The notes beneath the pieces are model-generated. The model saw only the letters and a program-made list of their open reading frames with translations. It ran no database searches and was not told the origin of the DNA. From positions 205,580 through 269,579 of the forward strand of contig NHZP01000064.1 of NCBI GenBank assembly GCA_003313425.1: a stretch of 64,000 nucleotides of DNA. The letters are read 5' to 3'. A program made the translations under genes and the position numbers. Source of the stretch: Pseudopyrenochaeta lycopersici. Lineage: Eukaryota; Ascomycota; Dothideomycetes; Pleosporales; Pseudopyrenochaetaceae. Position 1 is the stretch's first letter; each line of letters begins with the position of its first letter. Below are positions 1 through 12,894 of this stretch, in pieces.

Positions 1-921
1 TTCGGCCAGAAGCCTTTCAGTAAAACCCTAAAAGTCTCTTGCGAACTTGAAGTTATCTAGATTGGCGGGTATAGGTTGGCCGAAATGGAAGTCCTCCCTG
101 ATTGCAGAATATGCTAACGTAAACTTCATAGTTACATTGCTATTGACTGCCGTCACAACCTCGGAAGGAACTGGTAGGAGAGTAGTGTAGATCCCACCCC
201 CGCTGCTCATTGCACCGACGCAAATTTTCGCGGTACTTTCTTTAGAGATACAGTTAAGTACATACCTCAGACGACCGCCTGCCTTTTCTCGTATATCCTT
301 TATGCAAGTCTCAGAGTTGTAATCGAAAGCAATGTCGGCACCTAGTTGTTTAACATAGTTGAAATTGTGCGGTGAGACGGTTGTGATGACTTCAAGGCCA
401 GAGAGTTGCGCAAATTGGATAGCCAAGGCTCCTGTAGCAGTGCTCCCACCATAAATTAGGATTGGAAACTTTTCTTTCGCGGGCGTGTTTGGGTGCGGGA
501 GGCCTAGGCTCTGGTATAAGGCCTGACCAACGGTAGTGATCCCAACCCTAAGTGTAGCGGCGGCTTCAAAGCTCATATTGTGCGGGATCCGGATTTGTAA
601 ATCCCCTTTAACGGTGATGAAATGCGCAAAAGCCCCGTTCTTATGATTTGCGGCATTAGAACCATGAGCAACGCCAGTAACCCGGTCGCCTCTCTTGAGA
701 TGCCTGGTGACTTTTGAGCCGACCTCTTCAACTATACCAGCATAATTACACCCAACACGCGCCCCAGGAGATGCGAAGTAATTAATGTGTGCAACATCGG
801 TGGGATTGAGGGCCACGGCTTTGACTTTGACGATAATGTAGTCATCTCGGAGTTTAGGAATGGATTTCTCGACGACTTCTGCGTCACCTGGAGCTTTGAT
901 GGCAATTGCGGGGGTCGTCAT
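1..921 (-). pseudogene. Medium-chain reductase, trans-enoyl-reductase-like, with one premature stop; runs off the left edge
   Basis: The 297-codon frame from ATG 921 reads as the PKS-type enoyl reductase branch of the medium-chain dehydrogenase/reductase family. An N-terminal GroES-like half contains GCNYAGIVEEVG and RGDRV, and a Rossmann half contains the nucleotide loop GGSTATGALAIQFAQ (about residues 158-172) and QLGADIAFDY. Family members are about 350-370 aa and use NADPH to reduce enoyl chains, often in trans to a polyketide synthase. The frame stops at TAG (28-30), but the same frame continues to the window edge as GFTERLLAE, the family's expected C-terminal helix. The stop therefore replaces an internal residue, probably Trp (TGG to TAG). 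The remaining ~50 codons lie outside the window. I call it a pseudogene broken by one substitution; a recoded or edited stop is possible but less likely. No polyketide synthase is visible. Confidence 0.75.
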
Positions 922-1205
922 TTTTTGTTGCAGTGACCGTGGTCTCCTAATTGATGAACGAATGGCGAAGTTGAAGTTGATAACAGTATTTGATTTATAC
1001 TGTATGGATATGCACTAAGTTCACATGTGATTAGTGATCTGACGAGCTAAATTTGATTTTCGAATCGATGCCAGGTGGGGAAAGTTTCAAAGTTCACCCG
1101 GACCTCACATGGTGTTTACTGAACATCAATTAGCGTACGTACTGGCGTGAATGCATCGAGCCGGTCTTTGTTCGACTGATACGGGTACACCGGAAAACTT
1201 GAAAC

Positions 1206-1682
1206 ATGCGCTCGAAGGCAGTGAACTCAATGTCGATCCCTGCACCTGCTCCTATACCTGCGATTACCTCTTCTCGTCCGTCTCCGCCTGTGACTGAGGC
1301 TGTGTCTGTCACCATGGCTCCACCTCCTGCCTGGCAACCTCCGTCGTTGGAAGAGTTCCTAGCCGACATCGAGCATCGAAGGTCCCAGCCTATTTTATAT
1401 GAGTGCAACGACATGATCTCAGCGACTACCTTTCTGGCTGAGACAGGGCAGGAGGAGGATCCCGCAGAGTTAGTTGAAGCACGCAATATGGCTCTCGCTA
1501 CGCAAGGACTTTTTGCTTCTTGCACTCCAACTATAGCTTGGAACTATCACTTTGGAGATATGGAAGCTTTCTACGTCGAGAGGTTTGCGCAAGTCGATGC
1601 TCAAAATGCGCCTGTTGAGTCTCGAGATGTACCTACGCCTCGACCTAAACGTGCGGCAGCAGTAACAGCTTCTGAGGCTTAG
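1206..1682 (+). CDS. Unidentified 158-aa ORF
   Basis: An open frame of 158 codons with a Pro/Ser/Ala-rich first third, then a more structured part (LEEFLADIEHRRSQPILYE, acidic-aromatic WNYHFGDMEAFYVERFAQ), and a basic Pro/Arg/Ala tail. I do not recognise a family. Codon usage looks coding, with many GCT/CCT/TCT third positions. It ends about 70 bp before a solo LTR at 1752. It could be a short genuine gene, an exon of a broken gene, or a gag-like relic. An antisense ORF at 1130-1525 overlaps it and looks like a shadow. Confidence 0.3.
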   Translation: MRSKAVNSMSIPAPAPIPAITSSRPSPPVTEAVSVTMAPPPAWQPPSLEEFLADIEHRRSQPILYECNDMISATTFLAETGQEEDPAELVEARNMALATQGLFASCTPTIAWNYHFGDMEAFYVERFAQVDAQNAPVESRDVPTPRPKRAAAVTASEA

Positions 1683-1751
1683 AAAGATATCAGCCCACGT
1701 AAGAGAAAACGGCGTAATAGAAGATAAGATCAATAAGACGACGTTCACTTG

Positions 1752-1973
1752 TGTTAGATTCAAGGACTATTTAACTTGATCTTTGATGGATTTTTGATGA
1801 TGAACGTTATTGATTGATTCTGTGTCCTCTCCCCTCCTTTCTATGACTGCTTTGCTTCCGGAGGTTCCGAAGGCCGTGGTATCGGTCCTTCTATTAATCG
1901 CCCTTTTCTGTGTAGTACTTCTGAGTTTATCTTTTATATCTAACAGGCCTTACAGCACTTGTGTAATCTGACA
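1752..1973 (-). mobile_element. Solo LTR (222 bp) with TSD ACTTG
   Basis: The segment begins TGTTAGATT and ends AATCTGACA, and is flanked on both sides by ACTTG (1747-1751 and 1974-1978), a 5-bp target duplication. Its first ~60 bp are the reverse complement of the end of the Copia A LTR (2584-2753), so it lies in reverse orientation. Its middle carries the CTTCCGGAGGTTCC core (1855-1868) shared by four other LTRs in the window. No internal region remains, which fits LTR-LTR recombination. Confidence 0.85.
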
Positions 1974-2150
1974 ACTTGAGCTACTAGAGACAGCGCAGTG
2001 CAGCTGCATTTGTTGTTTTGTAATTTATTTTCCCACTAGTAGAGATTAGGGCTAGCGCTGGAGACAAACCTCAGCAACCTGTAATCTCTATATTTTATTA
2101 TCTTGTTCTGTTTAACATGTTAAGGGATTTCTTAACATGTTATACAGGAT

Positions 2151-2161
2151 GCCCATGTATG
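2151..2161. repeat. Orphan transposon-end motif GCCCATGTATG
   Basis: This 11-mer is the reverse complement of the ends of the hAT-III element (45546-45556) and of the foldback element at 62488-62672. Here no partner end is obvious. The preceding 40 bp contain an inverted pair of AACATGTTA. It may mark the edge of an otherwise eroded element. Confidence 0.35.
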
Positions 2162-2180
2162 TAGTGGGCCAGCCGAAAAC

Positions 2181-2356
2181 TGTCAGATAAGAGGCATAAA
2201 AACTGAAGTATACGAATACTGCATCGTGGACGGTATCACCTATGTATCATCGATGTATTAGGTCTGAGTTTAAAAAGGAGAGAGAATAGAACCAACGACC
2301 AGAACAATTAATTCTGATCCACGATCATGACCAAAAAGATTCATTAAATTCTGACA
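2181..2356 (+). mobile_element. Solo LTR of the Copia B family, TSD AAAAC
   Basis: A 176-bp TGTCAG...CTGACA segment flanked by perfect AAAAC repeats (2176-2180 and 2357-2361). It is the reverse complement of the B-element LTRs at 7009-7183 and 12093-12267, sharing blocks such as ACGAATACTGCATCGTGGAC. No internal region is present. Confidence 0.88.
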
Positions 2357-2373
2357 AAAACACACTAAAAATT

Positions 2374-2497
2374 AGGCCCTCGCAATCTTAAGAACAACTT
2401 TAATAACTTCTATAAACTATGCCTAGCCTTCTATACTTATTTACAGGCTTATAAGTCTTACCGTTCTCTAGATACAAAGTTTTGGCCCCCTGTCACG
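2374..2497 (+). repeat. Left arm of an inverted repeat flanking Copia A
   Basis: The block starting AGGCCCTCGCAATCTTAA and ending near CCCCCTGTCACG matches, in reverse complement and with many mismatches, 13189-13342 on the far side of Copia A. Without the 10.5-kb Copia insertion the two arms would lie about 200 bp apart. They look like the terminal repeats of an old foldback or MITE-like element, or two LTRs facing each other. Its own target duplication was not found. Confidence 0.5.
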
Positions 2498-2583
2498 GTA
2501 ACCACCGTGGTTCCCGCAACACCTGAATTGGCTAGCCCTGTCGAGGCCTGAGCTCGAGCACAGGCCTAGCCCCTGAGTATTCT

Positions 2584-2753
2584 TGTCAGATACAAGCGAG
2601 GGTACGCGATACTGTATTGTAGTACAAAGCTCGGGTGTAACCACTTGGCACACACTCTCCATAAAAGGAGAAAATAGAGAACACTGAATAGAAAAACCAC
2701 GTTCATCATCAACATTCATCAAAGATAAAGCTAAATAGTCCTTGAATCTGACA
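2584..2753 (+). repeat. 5' LTR of Copia A
   Basis: 170 bp, TGTCAGATACAAGCG to CTTGAATCTGACA. By eye it is identical to the 3' LTR at 12895-13064. Confidence 0.95.
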
Positions 2754-5700
2754 ATTAAGAGTCTCACTGACTCAACCTTGCGCTAGAGCAATGGCGCAAG
2801 CAACAAACTGCGATTTCGATATTATCCTGACAGATTACATGACTTGGAAGCCTTGGTACGAGCAGCTGGAGACCAGATGCCTATCTCTTAAGGTCTGGCA
2901 CCTCGTCGACCCTTCGAGCGATGCTGCGCCGAAGACAGAGCCGACCCCTCTGACCGAGCCAAACATCGAAATGTATGAGAAACGAGCGGCGATCGGAGAC
3001 CGACCTCCAGCGAACCCATCTGATTTAACGAATGGCGGACAAACCGCTTTTAAAACCGATGTTGATTACTATAAGACGCGACTTGACTCGTACAAAGTCG
3101 CAGCAACAAACTATAAAGATGAAGATGCAAGGTTAGATAAGCTGTCGGTCTACATCCGAGCAACAGTCTCTGTCCACCTAAAGAAGACATGCTGCAGACT
3201 AAAGCTCTCAATCCGAGAATGGGTAGCTAGTCTAAAGAGCACTGTCGGCATCGACGATGAAGAAGAACAACTGCGCGCTCGGGATTGATACATTGCAGCC
3301 CTAAAGCCAATGAGACAACCAACGCATTGGGACAGCTGGCTGACTGAGTACGATCACGCAGCAACTATCGCAGAGACTGAAGAAATTGGAGAAGTTCAAA
3401 AACTTAATCATGTAATACAAGACTTCCTGAACGCAGTCAGCAAGGTCAGCCCTAACTGGGTGCCATCATTCCAAGACCAAGGAAGACGCGAGCCAGGAAT
3501 GAATCGAAAAGAAATGATGAAACGCTTCCGAGACCACATGAGCTTATACTACCCAAAAGGGAGACAGCAAAAGGGCGCTTTTGCTGCAAGTGAAGCTTCA
3601 TATCTCGCTGGCAGTGGTGAATCCACCCAGGACACGGACAGGGACGCCTCTCTCGTGCCCGATAGCGCATCATCTGACCAACCTAAACAGGGGTCAAGGA
3701 GGAAGTCCTCGTCAAAAAAACGCACAGCTGGTCAATTGACCATATCCAAGCAGTCCCAGAATCGGGATAAAGCAGCAGCTGGAGGCACAAAATGCCCTGC
3801 TTGTGGACTACGCCATCTTCTAGCTAACTGCCTCTATATTGATGATGACAATGCCCCAGACTGGTTCAAGCCGAGGGAATCAATATCAGAGCTGGTAAAG
3901 CTACGCCTACAATACGATCCTGATGTACAGGAACAAGTAAGGGCATTGAAAAGACAACGAACACAAACACCAAGCTTCAAGAACTCTCACACTCCTACGC
4001 CTGAGATATCTGCTGACTGACTTGAAGGTCGGAAGATTACAACCATTAGTGCTGCGTTCAACGCTGCATCTTTCTAAGCCGAGCATTTACACTACCTACT
4101 AAGACACTCCTTCATCCTAGACTCGGGCTCGACGATCCACGTCACGAACGACCGATCTCGACTTCGAAGCCTGCGTCCTCCCGTTACGGCAGATTACATA
4201 CTGGCTGGGAACACACGAATTTTGATACAAGGATATGGAACAGTGTGGCTCAACCTAAGAGGGCCATATGGACCAACAAGGCTCGTGCTGAACGATGTGG
4301 CATGGTGTCCAGAGATCCTATGCAATCTAGTCTCATTCAGATTGCTTAGACAACAGGGCGTGTGGTGGGACAATAAGAATGAGCCTACGACTCTCAAGAA
4401 GCGAGACGACTCAACAATCGCATGCCTAAAAGAAGCACATGGACAATGGATACTCGAGCAAGAAGACGAGATGCAGGCAGCATTTCACATAAGAACAATC
4501 AATTCTCGATCAAAGCGAGCACCACAGAAAGCTGACGCGATGCGCTGGCATAAACGCATGGGACATCCAGGGCCGGCAGCTATCGAACACCTAGTCCAGC
4601 AATCTGAGGGGGTGCGCATTAAGGGAGTTACAACAGTCAAGTGCGACGCGTGCGGAAGAGCCAAAACTAAGCGGCAAATACGACGCACACCTCGATCAAA
4701 CCACGAAGGCCCAGGAGAAAGACTAGCCATTGACTTCCATTCTTATGAGGAGGGAAGCTCAACGAAGGAGAAGAGTCAAATGCTCGTCACTGATCGATAC
4801 TCCGGTTTCCTATGGGACTTTTACTTCAAGGACAATCGACTTAGGAAGTCAATCATCAGGTTACTAGATATTATTGTCCAGTTCCTGAAGAAGCAGTACA
4901 ACATTACTGTTAAAGTAATCGAATGTGACGGCGAGATTGCAACTACGAAGCCGGAGGTAGCACGATAGTGTACCGCGCAAGCAATACGACTCGAGCCTTC
5001 AGCTCCAGATACCCAAGCACAAAACGGTGGTGCTGAACGCTCAGGGGGTGTAGTCAAAGATAAATCTCGCGCGATGAGGCTAGACGCAAACCTGCCATGG
5101 GAGCTATGGCCAGAGATTACACGAGCAGCGGTGTATCTATACAATCGAACGCCGAACTACTCGAATCATTGGAAGTCACCGTACAAAGTCTTCTTTACAT
5201 TTGCAGCTCTCCGAAACGGTATCGTCACAACACCTCAAAAACCGAACCTGGCACACCTAAAAGCATATGGCTGCAAGGCCTTTGCCTTGACTGATGATAC
5301 TCTTTGAGGCAAATCACGACTCCAACGTCTTGATCCGCGAGCTTGGATTGGATACCTAGTTGGATATCGATCGTCCAGTATCTACAGGATCTGGATTCCA
5401 ACGATGGGCAAGGTGATTAGCACTCGAGACGTAGTTTTCGACGAAGACACGATATTCAACGGGAAGACAGAAGACATTATGGACAATCTCATGCACAGCA
5501 CCTTGAACGAGATAGCTGCATGGGTGAGATCCGCTGAGCTTCCAGAACCTACCCACGATCAACCAGAGACTGAAACGTTCTTTAAAGATGATACAACACA
5601 GGATACTGAGCCAACCCAAGAATATGATAGCCCAGGATACCGCCAAGGGAGGAAGACGGGGTACAGCTATCCTACGCCACCAGCGACTCCACCGCCGGTA

Positions 5701-7008
5701 GCTCTGCTTGCGCATCTGCTAGCAGGCGCTTATCAGGAAGACACTCAGGACTCAGATGCCTCATCAAAGACCGTCCCATGGAAGGCCGCATTCATGGCTG
5801 GGACACAGGCTGGGAACATTGGAACGTACGAAGGCAAGCCAGTGGATAAAGCTCAAATGAACCGAATGCTGGCACAAGGTCTAAGGCCTCATCTCAACCA
5901 ACTTCCACCGCCGCCGTTAACCCAGAGGCAGATAGAAGAACATCCACTCAGAGACTACTGGAAGGAAGCCCAGAGAGAGCATCTTAAGAGTCATGAGCAG
6001 ATGAAATCATAGTCTGAAGTGCCCGTAAAGGAAGTAAAAGCAAAGGGTTAACAGATCTTAGACTGCATGTGGGTGTATACCTATAAGCTCGACAAGGACT
6101 ATCGCTTCAAGAGCTGTAAGGCGCGATTAGTCGTCTGAGGAGACTAACAGAGAAATATTACCTCTCAGGAAACCTATGCAGCTACTCTCGCGAGCCGGTC
6201 GTTTCGAATGCTGATGGCGATCGCTGCTCATTTTGATCTTGAGCTCAAACAGTACGACGTTACGAATGCTTTCGTTCATGCAGTAATGGACTGAGAGATC
6301 TATATAAGAATGCTACATGGCTATCGGAAGCCTGGGACAGTTCTGCAAGTTAACAAGGCCTTATATGGGCTCTGAATATTACCAGTCCTCTGGTAGAAGG
6401 AATTCACATCAACCCTTAAGAAACTGGGCTTTTAGAGCGTCCCTCACGAGCTATGCTGCCTAATTAAAGACGGAATTATTATATTCTTCTATGTCGACGA
6501 TATCATTCTTGCATATAGTAAGCAGAAGGAGACTGAAGCCCAGTAAGCAATCCAACATCTTAGAGATAAGTACTCAATAACTGGCGGAGATAATCTTTAA
6601 TGGTTTCTTGGAGTTGAAGTCATCAGGAGCTGAGAGCAGCACAAGATCTAGCTATCACAAGCAGCATACGCGGACAAGATTAGCTGTTTAGTTAACAGAA
6701 AGGATATCCGACACGACACTCTAATGGCGGCTATTGAACCTAAGCCTCGGGAAGGCCTGGCTACTCTTTCAGAAATTAATAAGTACTAGCGCAAGATTGG
6801 ATCTCTAATGTTTGCAGCTGTGACTACTCGTCCAGACATTGCATTCGCGACGTCACGACTAGCACGCTTTCTGATGAATCCGGGACAGGAGCATCATGAT
6901 GCAGCCGATCGAGTTCTCCTCTACCTGCAGAGCACCAGAAATCGAGCGCTCGAGCTCGGCGGAGATAGTCGACTTGAAATCGCGAGCGACGCCTCTTTTG
7001 CCGATAAC

Positions 7009-10000
7009 TGTCAGAATTTAATGAATCTTTTTGGTCATGATCGTGGATCAGAATTTATTGTATTTTCGTTGGTTCTGTTTTCTCTCCTTTTTAAACACAG
7101 ACCTGATACATCGATAATACATAGGTGATACCGTCCACGATGCAGTATTCGTATACTTCAGTTTTTATGCCTCTTATCTGACACACCCCCTCAGCTTAGA
7201 GTGATCTTCTAAGCTGCCACCAACCTATATCTTATGCGATTGTCAGATCCTCTATTTAAGTCTGTATGTCTTTAAGTTTTAACTCTTTTACTAAGGCCGG
7301 TTTCTTGTTTACCAGTCCTAATTAATTAAGAAAGTTCTCCTATTTATTTGAGGGCAGCGCTTTAGTAAGTCCGTCTGCTAGCATTTGCAAGGACGCTACG
7401 TATTTGACTTAAATTCGTCCTAGTAATACTTCTTATCGTAGCTAGTAGTTATAGATGTCTACATATCGAAGTTTAGTTTAAAGTTTTGCAATCTCTTCCG
7501 TAATAAGTTGAATTGTCTATGTATTGTCGCATTAAATTGTAATAGTCGACTCCGGCAATAATACCTGGAGCTCCTTAAGAAGTCGCGAGGTAAAGATAGC
7601 TTCCTTTGCTACTTGGGAGAGTGCGAGCAGTTCTGCTTTAGTTGTTGAGGTAGTGACCGTGTCCTGTTTACTTACTCTCTAGGTAACAAGACCACCGAAT
7701 AGCTTAATCACATAACCTTACGAACTCTTTCTATTAACTGTATTATCGCCAAATAATGCGTCGCTGGCTACTTTAAGCTTGTCGCCTCCACCTAATTGGA
7801 GTGCTCTTAATTTTGTCGCTGCAAGGTAGAGCAGGACTCTGTCAGCAGCCTCCTGATGCTCTGTTCCAAGGTTAATAAGGAAGCGTGCAAGGCGCGATGT
7901 TGCGAAGGCTATATCTGGTCGTGTTGTAACGGCGGTAAATAGTAAGGAACTAATCTTACGCTAGTATTTGTTGACTTCTGAAGGTGATGCTAATCCCTCG
8001 CGTGGCTGGAGTTCAACGCTTGCTATTGGGGTATTATGTCGGACATCTTTCCTATCTGCAAGTCTGCTAATTTTGTTGGCATAGGCTAACTAGGAGAGTT
8101 GAATTAATTGTTGTTCTTGGTCTCTGATAACTTTAACGCTAAGGAACTATTGCAGGTCTTCTCTACCTGTGAAGGTGTATCTTTCTTAAAGAGCCTTAAT
8201 AGCTTGTTAAGCTTCTACCTCCTTCTTCTAGTAATAGGCTAAGATAATGTTATCGACGTAAAAGAAGATGATAATGCTATCCTTAATCATGCAGCAGGCC
8301 TTATGTAGCACTTGTTTGAAGCCTAGTTTGGTGAGGGTTAAGACGAATTCTTTCTACTATAGGAGCGGTAAAATTTGAAGACCGTAAAGTGCCTTTTTAA
8401 GCTTAAAGATCGTTCTAGGCTTCTGGTATCCTCGTAGTATTCTTATGTAGATTTCTCTATCTATGGTTGCATGCACGAATGCGTTAGTAACGTCGTACTG
8501 TTTGAGTTTAAGGTTGAACTTGGCAGCGATTGCTATAAGCATTCGAAAAGACCTGCTGGCTAAAGTAGCTGCGTATGTGTCTTGTGACGTGATGTTTCGT
8601 TGCTGATTACCGCGAACGACCAGTCGTGCTTTACATTTAATAAGGCGATGGTGTTTGTCTAATTTGTAGGTATACACCTATATGCAGTCTAATATTTAGT
8701 AACCTTTCCGTTTGATAGGAGTGATTGGCACTTTAGCCTAGGACTTCATTTGTTCATAGCTCCTTAGGTGTTCTCGTTCTGCTTCCTTAAACATTTCGTA
8801 CAGAGGATAATCTTTAAGCTTTAAGTAAGTCGTCGGCAGAGGTGGCAATTAGTTTTAGTAAGGCTTCACCCCCTTTGCTAGCATTCTCTTTAGCTGTACC
8901 TTGTTAATAAGCTTGCCTTCGTGTTCCCCTACGTGCCCTGCTTAAGTGCCGGCTATAAATGCTGCTGCCCATGGTTCTGTTTTTAACGAGCCCTGTGTCG
9001 TCATGCTATTAGCTTTAAGTTCGTCGGTCCACGCCTGGCTAAGGAGAGCTATAGGTGGCGGAGTGTCTGGCGGCGTTAGGTATAAGTCCATCGCTTTTCT
9101 ACTTCGGCAACCTCTTAACTTTTGACCTTGTAGACTTGAACTCTCTCCTATTATTGTATTGTCTTCGTAGAATGACCTAGTCTCAGGCTGTTCCTGTCGC
9201 GGTGGTGTAGGTAGTTCAATCGTTTTCACCTATATTACAATCTCCTGCAGGGTGTTGTGCATAAGGTTGTCCATGAGGTCTTCTGTTTTACCGCTAAACA
9301 CTACGCTTTCGTCGAAGACTACGTCTCTTATGCTGATAACTTTAGCTAGTAACAGGATCTAAACGCGGTAGATATTTGTAGATTGATAGCTAATAAGATA
9401 GCTAATCCAGGCCTTTAGATCTAAGCGTTGCAGTCGCGACTTTCCTCGGTGGGTATTGTTAGTCATTGCAAATGCCTTGCAGCCATATGCTTTAAGATAA
9501 GCTTGGTTTAGTTTCCGTAGTCCAGTAACGATACTATTTATAGCAGCGACCCTTGTGAAGAATACCTTGTATAGGCTTTTCTAGCGGTTTAAGTAGTTCG
9601 GCGTTCTATTGTACAGGTATACTGCCGCTCTTGTGATTTCTAGCTATAGTTCCCAGGGAAGATTAGCATCCAGTCGTATTGTGCGTGCCTTTTCTTTTAT
9701 CACACCCCCTAAGCGTTCTCCTCCGCCATTCTGTAATTAGGTATCAGGAGCAGAAGGCTCAACCTTTATGCCTTTGGACGTGCACCATCTCTTAACTTCT
9801 GGCTTAACGGTTACTATCTCGTTATCTGTCTTAATCACTTTTACAGAAATATTAAACTGCGTATAGAGGAAGCAAGTGAAATTATCTAGTAACCGAATAA
9901 TAGATCGTGCTAGTCTGTTGTTAGTAAAGTAGAAATCCTAGTTATATGCCGAGAATCGGTTAGTAATAAGCATTTAGCTCTTTTCCTTTAAGTAGCTCCC

Positions 10001-12267
10001 TACTTCGTAGTCGTAAAAGTCAATCGCGATTCGTTCTCCCGGTCCTTCTTCGCTTAGTTAAGGTTCTCTGCGGATCCTGCGCTTTAATTTGGCTCTCCTA
10101 TATGCGTCGCACTCAACTGTAGTAACGCCTTTAATGCGCACCCCCTCAGATTGTTGGACGAGGTGTTCGATCACTGCGGGCCCTAGATGCCCTAGGCGCT
10201 TATGCTATAGTATCGCACTTGCTCTTTGTGGCAACTGCTTAGTTTGAGAGTTGAATCGGGTGTGAAAGGTACTGTTATTTGCATCTAATTGCTCGAGTAC
10301 CTATTGGTTATGTGCTTCCGTCAGGTATGCAATGATGGAGTTGTCCCATCTCTTTAACGACGTAGGTTCATTCTTATTATCCCACCAAATTCCTTGTCGT
10401 CTGAGTAGTCTAAATAAGACGAGGTTGCATAGAATCTCCGGGCAGAAGGCAACGTTCTCTAATCGGAGTATCTCTGTGCTATATGGTAACTTAACTTTGA
10501 TATGTACGGTGCTATACCCTTTAATCTATATTCGTGCGTCGCCTGTCTATACGCAGTCACTGGGGATAGGTAGACGGAGGTAAGTTAGGCGTTGCGCTAT
10601 GTTGCAGATGTGTATTGTCGCGCCTGAATTGAGGATGAATGCATTCTTTAGCGGATACGGTTAGTTCTTTATTAAGAACACTGACGCGGTATACGCGGCT
10701 TTGATTATTAATATAACTCTTCCTTCTAGTTAATCTTTTAAGACTTTGGGTGTTAGTGTTTGCGAATTCTTAATCAGCGGCGTCTTTGATCGTTGGCGCT
10801 TTGAGTCTAATAATTTAATTAGCTCTAGGTTATACTTTCTTTTGTACTTAACGAGTTTAGCTAATCTTAAATCTGGTGTAAACCACGTAGGTGCCTTATC
10901 TTCGTTTAGATAGAAACAATTAAAAAGATTATAGCGCTGTTTATAAGCATAGCATGTTGTGCCTTCAACTGCCGCCGTATCCTCTAGAGAGGAATGCTTA
11001 GATCTGGTGCTGCTTTGCCTAAATTTGCGTTTTCCCTAGGTTCTACCACAGTTCTTGCCCTGTAAGGCTAATGATGCTCCTTTAGCTACACCGGAGGCGT
11101 CCCTCTGTGCGCCCTAGTCGGATTTACTGCCAGCGGGGTATGCAGCGTCTCTAGTAGCGAAAGCGCTCTTCTGCTTGCCCTTTTGTGGGTAGGAGCGGCT
11201 TATATGCTCCCAGAAGAGTTTCATCATTTCTTTTCTGTCATAGTCTGGGTCACCTCTGGCCACCTAGCTAGAGAAGGCAGTCACCTACATAGGTACTACC
11301 TTTTCTACCGCCGACAAGAAATCTTCTATAATGTCGTCATTATGTTATACCTCCGCGACTCCTTCGGTCTCAGCGTTAGTTGCTGCTTAATCGTATTCGG
11401 CAAGCCAGATATCCTAGTTTACTGGGGTCCTCATTGGCTTCAATGCATTGTGATATCTTGTTCGTGCTTATTAGCGTTCTTCGAGTAGGTTGATTCCTAC
11501 TGTCCTTCGGATATCAATAATCCATCAGCGAATCGTGGTACCAGGGAGGCAGCAGTTGCGCTAAATGTGCGCTGATACTGTGCTCTGAATGTGCGTTGCA
11601 AGTAACCAATAGTTAGCCCGTTCTCTGTCGTATTTCTTCTCATTAATCTTGTAGGCTTCGAGCTGTACCTTGTAGTCGTCTTAATCAGCCTTACATATTT
11701 CCTAGCTTTCAGGTAATAAGTCTAATAGTTTTGTCGGTGTAGCTAGAGTTGCATCAGTTCGGGACGGGTTTAATCTTGTTGGCTGGCTTGATGATCCAAC
11801 CCGGTTACCCCGAGAGTTTGACGACGCGCTAGGTACCAGTCGTTGGACTACAGCCGGTACGTAGTCAGCTAATCGTGGTAGGACTAGGGGGATTGGTTCC
11901 AGCAAAGGTTCTCTAGTTCCATCAGGGTCTGCGATTGCCCATACGTCGTAGAACTCTGCTTTTGCTTTAAGTTGTAGTAACTATAGCGTGTAGTTCGTGT
12001 AGTCAGTGAGGATAATTATAGCGTCGCGTACGCCGGTAATATTTACGTAAGACATAGTCCTCGCTCGTTATAGGGTCAGTGAGACTCTTAATTGTCAGAA
12101 TTTAATGAATCTTTTTGGTCATGATCGTGGATCAGAATTTATTGTATTTTCGTTGGTTCTGTTTTCTCTCCTTTTTAAACACAGACCTGATACATCGATG
12201 ATACATAGGTGATACCGTCCACGATGCAGTATTCGTATACTTCAGTTTTTATGCCTCTTATCTGACA
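7009..12267 (-). mobile_element. Copia-type LTR retrotransposon B, nested in A
   Basis: Two 175-bp LTRs (7009-7183, 12093-12267) with a perfect target duplication ATAAC (7004-7008, 12268-12272) show insertion into the RNase H region of element A, in the opposite orientation. The polypurine tract appears as CACCCCCTCAGCTTA just inside the left LTR. By eye the LTRs differ at one position (GATAATAC versus GATGATAC). Order of events: foldback element, then A, then B. Confidence 0.95.
7184..12055 (-). pseudogene. Copia B gag-pol, heavily degraded
   Basis: Read from ATG 12055, the minus strand gives gag, integrase and RT/RNase H segments broken by dozens of stops. Recognisable pieces include the RT block QYDVTNAFVHATIDREIYI (about 8440-8500), KKALYGL, the RNase H block DTVTTSTTKAELLALSQ (about 7630) and the integrase linker near 9000-9230. 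The protein is a close relative of Copia A. Stops fall mainly where Trp, Gln or Arg is expected. The open pieces at 8357-8677 and 8942-9229 are fragments of this frame, not separate genes. Confidence 0.85.
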
Positions 12268-12894
12268 ATAACACACTAGACAGAAAGAGCTCACAGGGAT
12301 ATACAATCAAGTTGTTTGGTGGCTTGATAGCTTGGAAAGCAAGCAAGCAAGATACAGTCACAACCTCGACGACAGAAGCTGAGCTTCTTGCGCTATCACA
12401 AGTTGCAAAAGAAGCTATATTCATATCACGACTACTCAAGGAACTGCAAATCAAACTGCCTGAGGACACAATCACGATACAATGCGATAACACTCAAACC
12501 ATCCGGCTAATCAATGAAGAGGTCTCACGGTTGCAAACCAAGCTTCGGCATATAGACATTCACAATCATTGGCTGAGACAGGAAGTGTTAAGAAGAAGTA
12601 TTCGGGTCATCTATGTCCAATCGGCTGACATGCTAGCTGATGGGTTTACAAAGGCGCTGCCAGCCAACAAATGGGCACAATTTCTAAGCCAAATGGGCCT
12701 TGTAGAGCGTACAGGAAGCATAGATCTAACAGCAGCACCCCTTGAAGAGATCCAAAGCCAAATTGAGAAGCTAGAGATCGAACAGGCGTAGCTAGACGGT
12801 GATCGATGCTTCTTGTACACGACCTCTAGATTCACTAGAAGACAACGGAAGTATTTCTTGTCCAGCTTGAAATGGTTTCCAAGCTGAGGGGGTG

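Larger units (their letters stand above)
2791..12791 (+). pseudogene. Copia A gag-pol, one frame with many stops, interrupted 7009-12272
   Basis: A single frame from ATG 2791 carries the whole polyprotein. Gag spans 2791-4020 with a degenerate knuckle, CPACGLRHLLANC. Next come a protease motif DSGSTIHVTND (near 4120), the integrase HHCC region (HKRMGHPG...CDACGRAK), and an integrase core with its first Asp in LAIDFHS, second in ECDGE and Glu in GGAERS. RT includes FFYVDDIILAYS, and RNase H resumes at 12273 after the nested insertion (DTVTTSTTEAELLALSQ). No frameshifts are seen. Decay is by nonsense codons: TGA at 3286 and 4018, TAA near 4075, TAG at 4966, TGA at 5305, TAG at 6010, then about a dozen more in RT. 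Many fall at expected Trp, Gln or Arg codons, fitting C-to-T mutation. It cannot make a full polyprotein. Confidence 0.9.
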
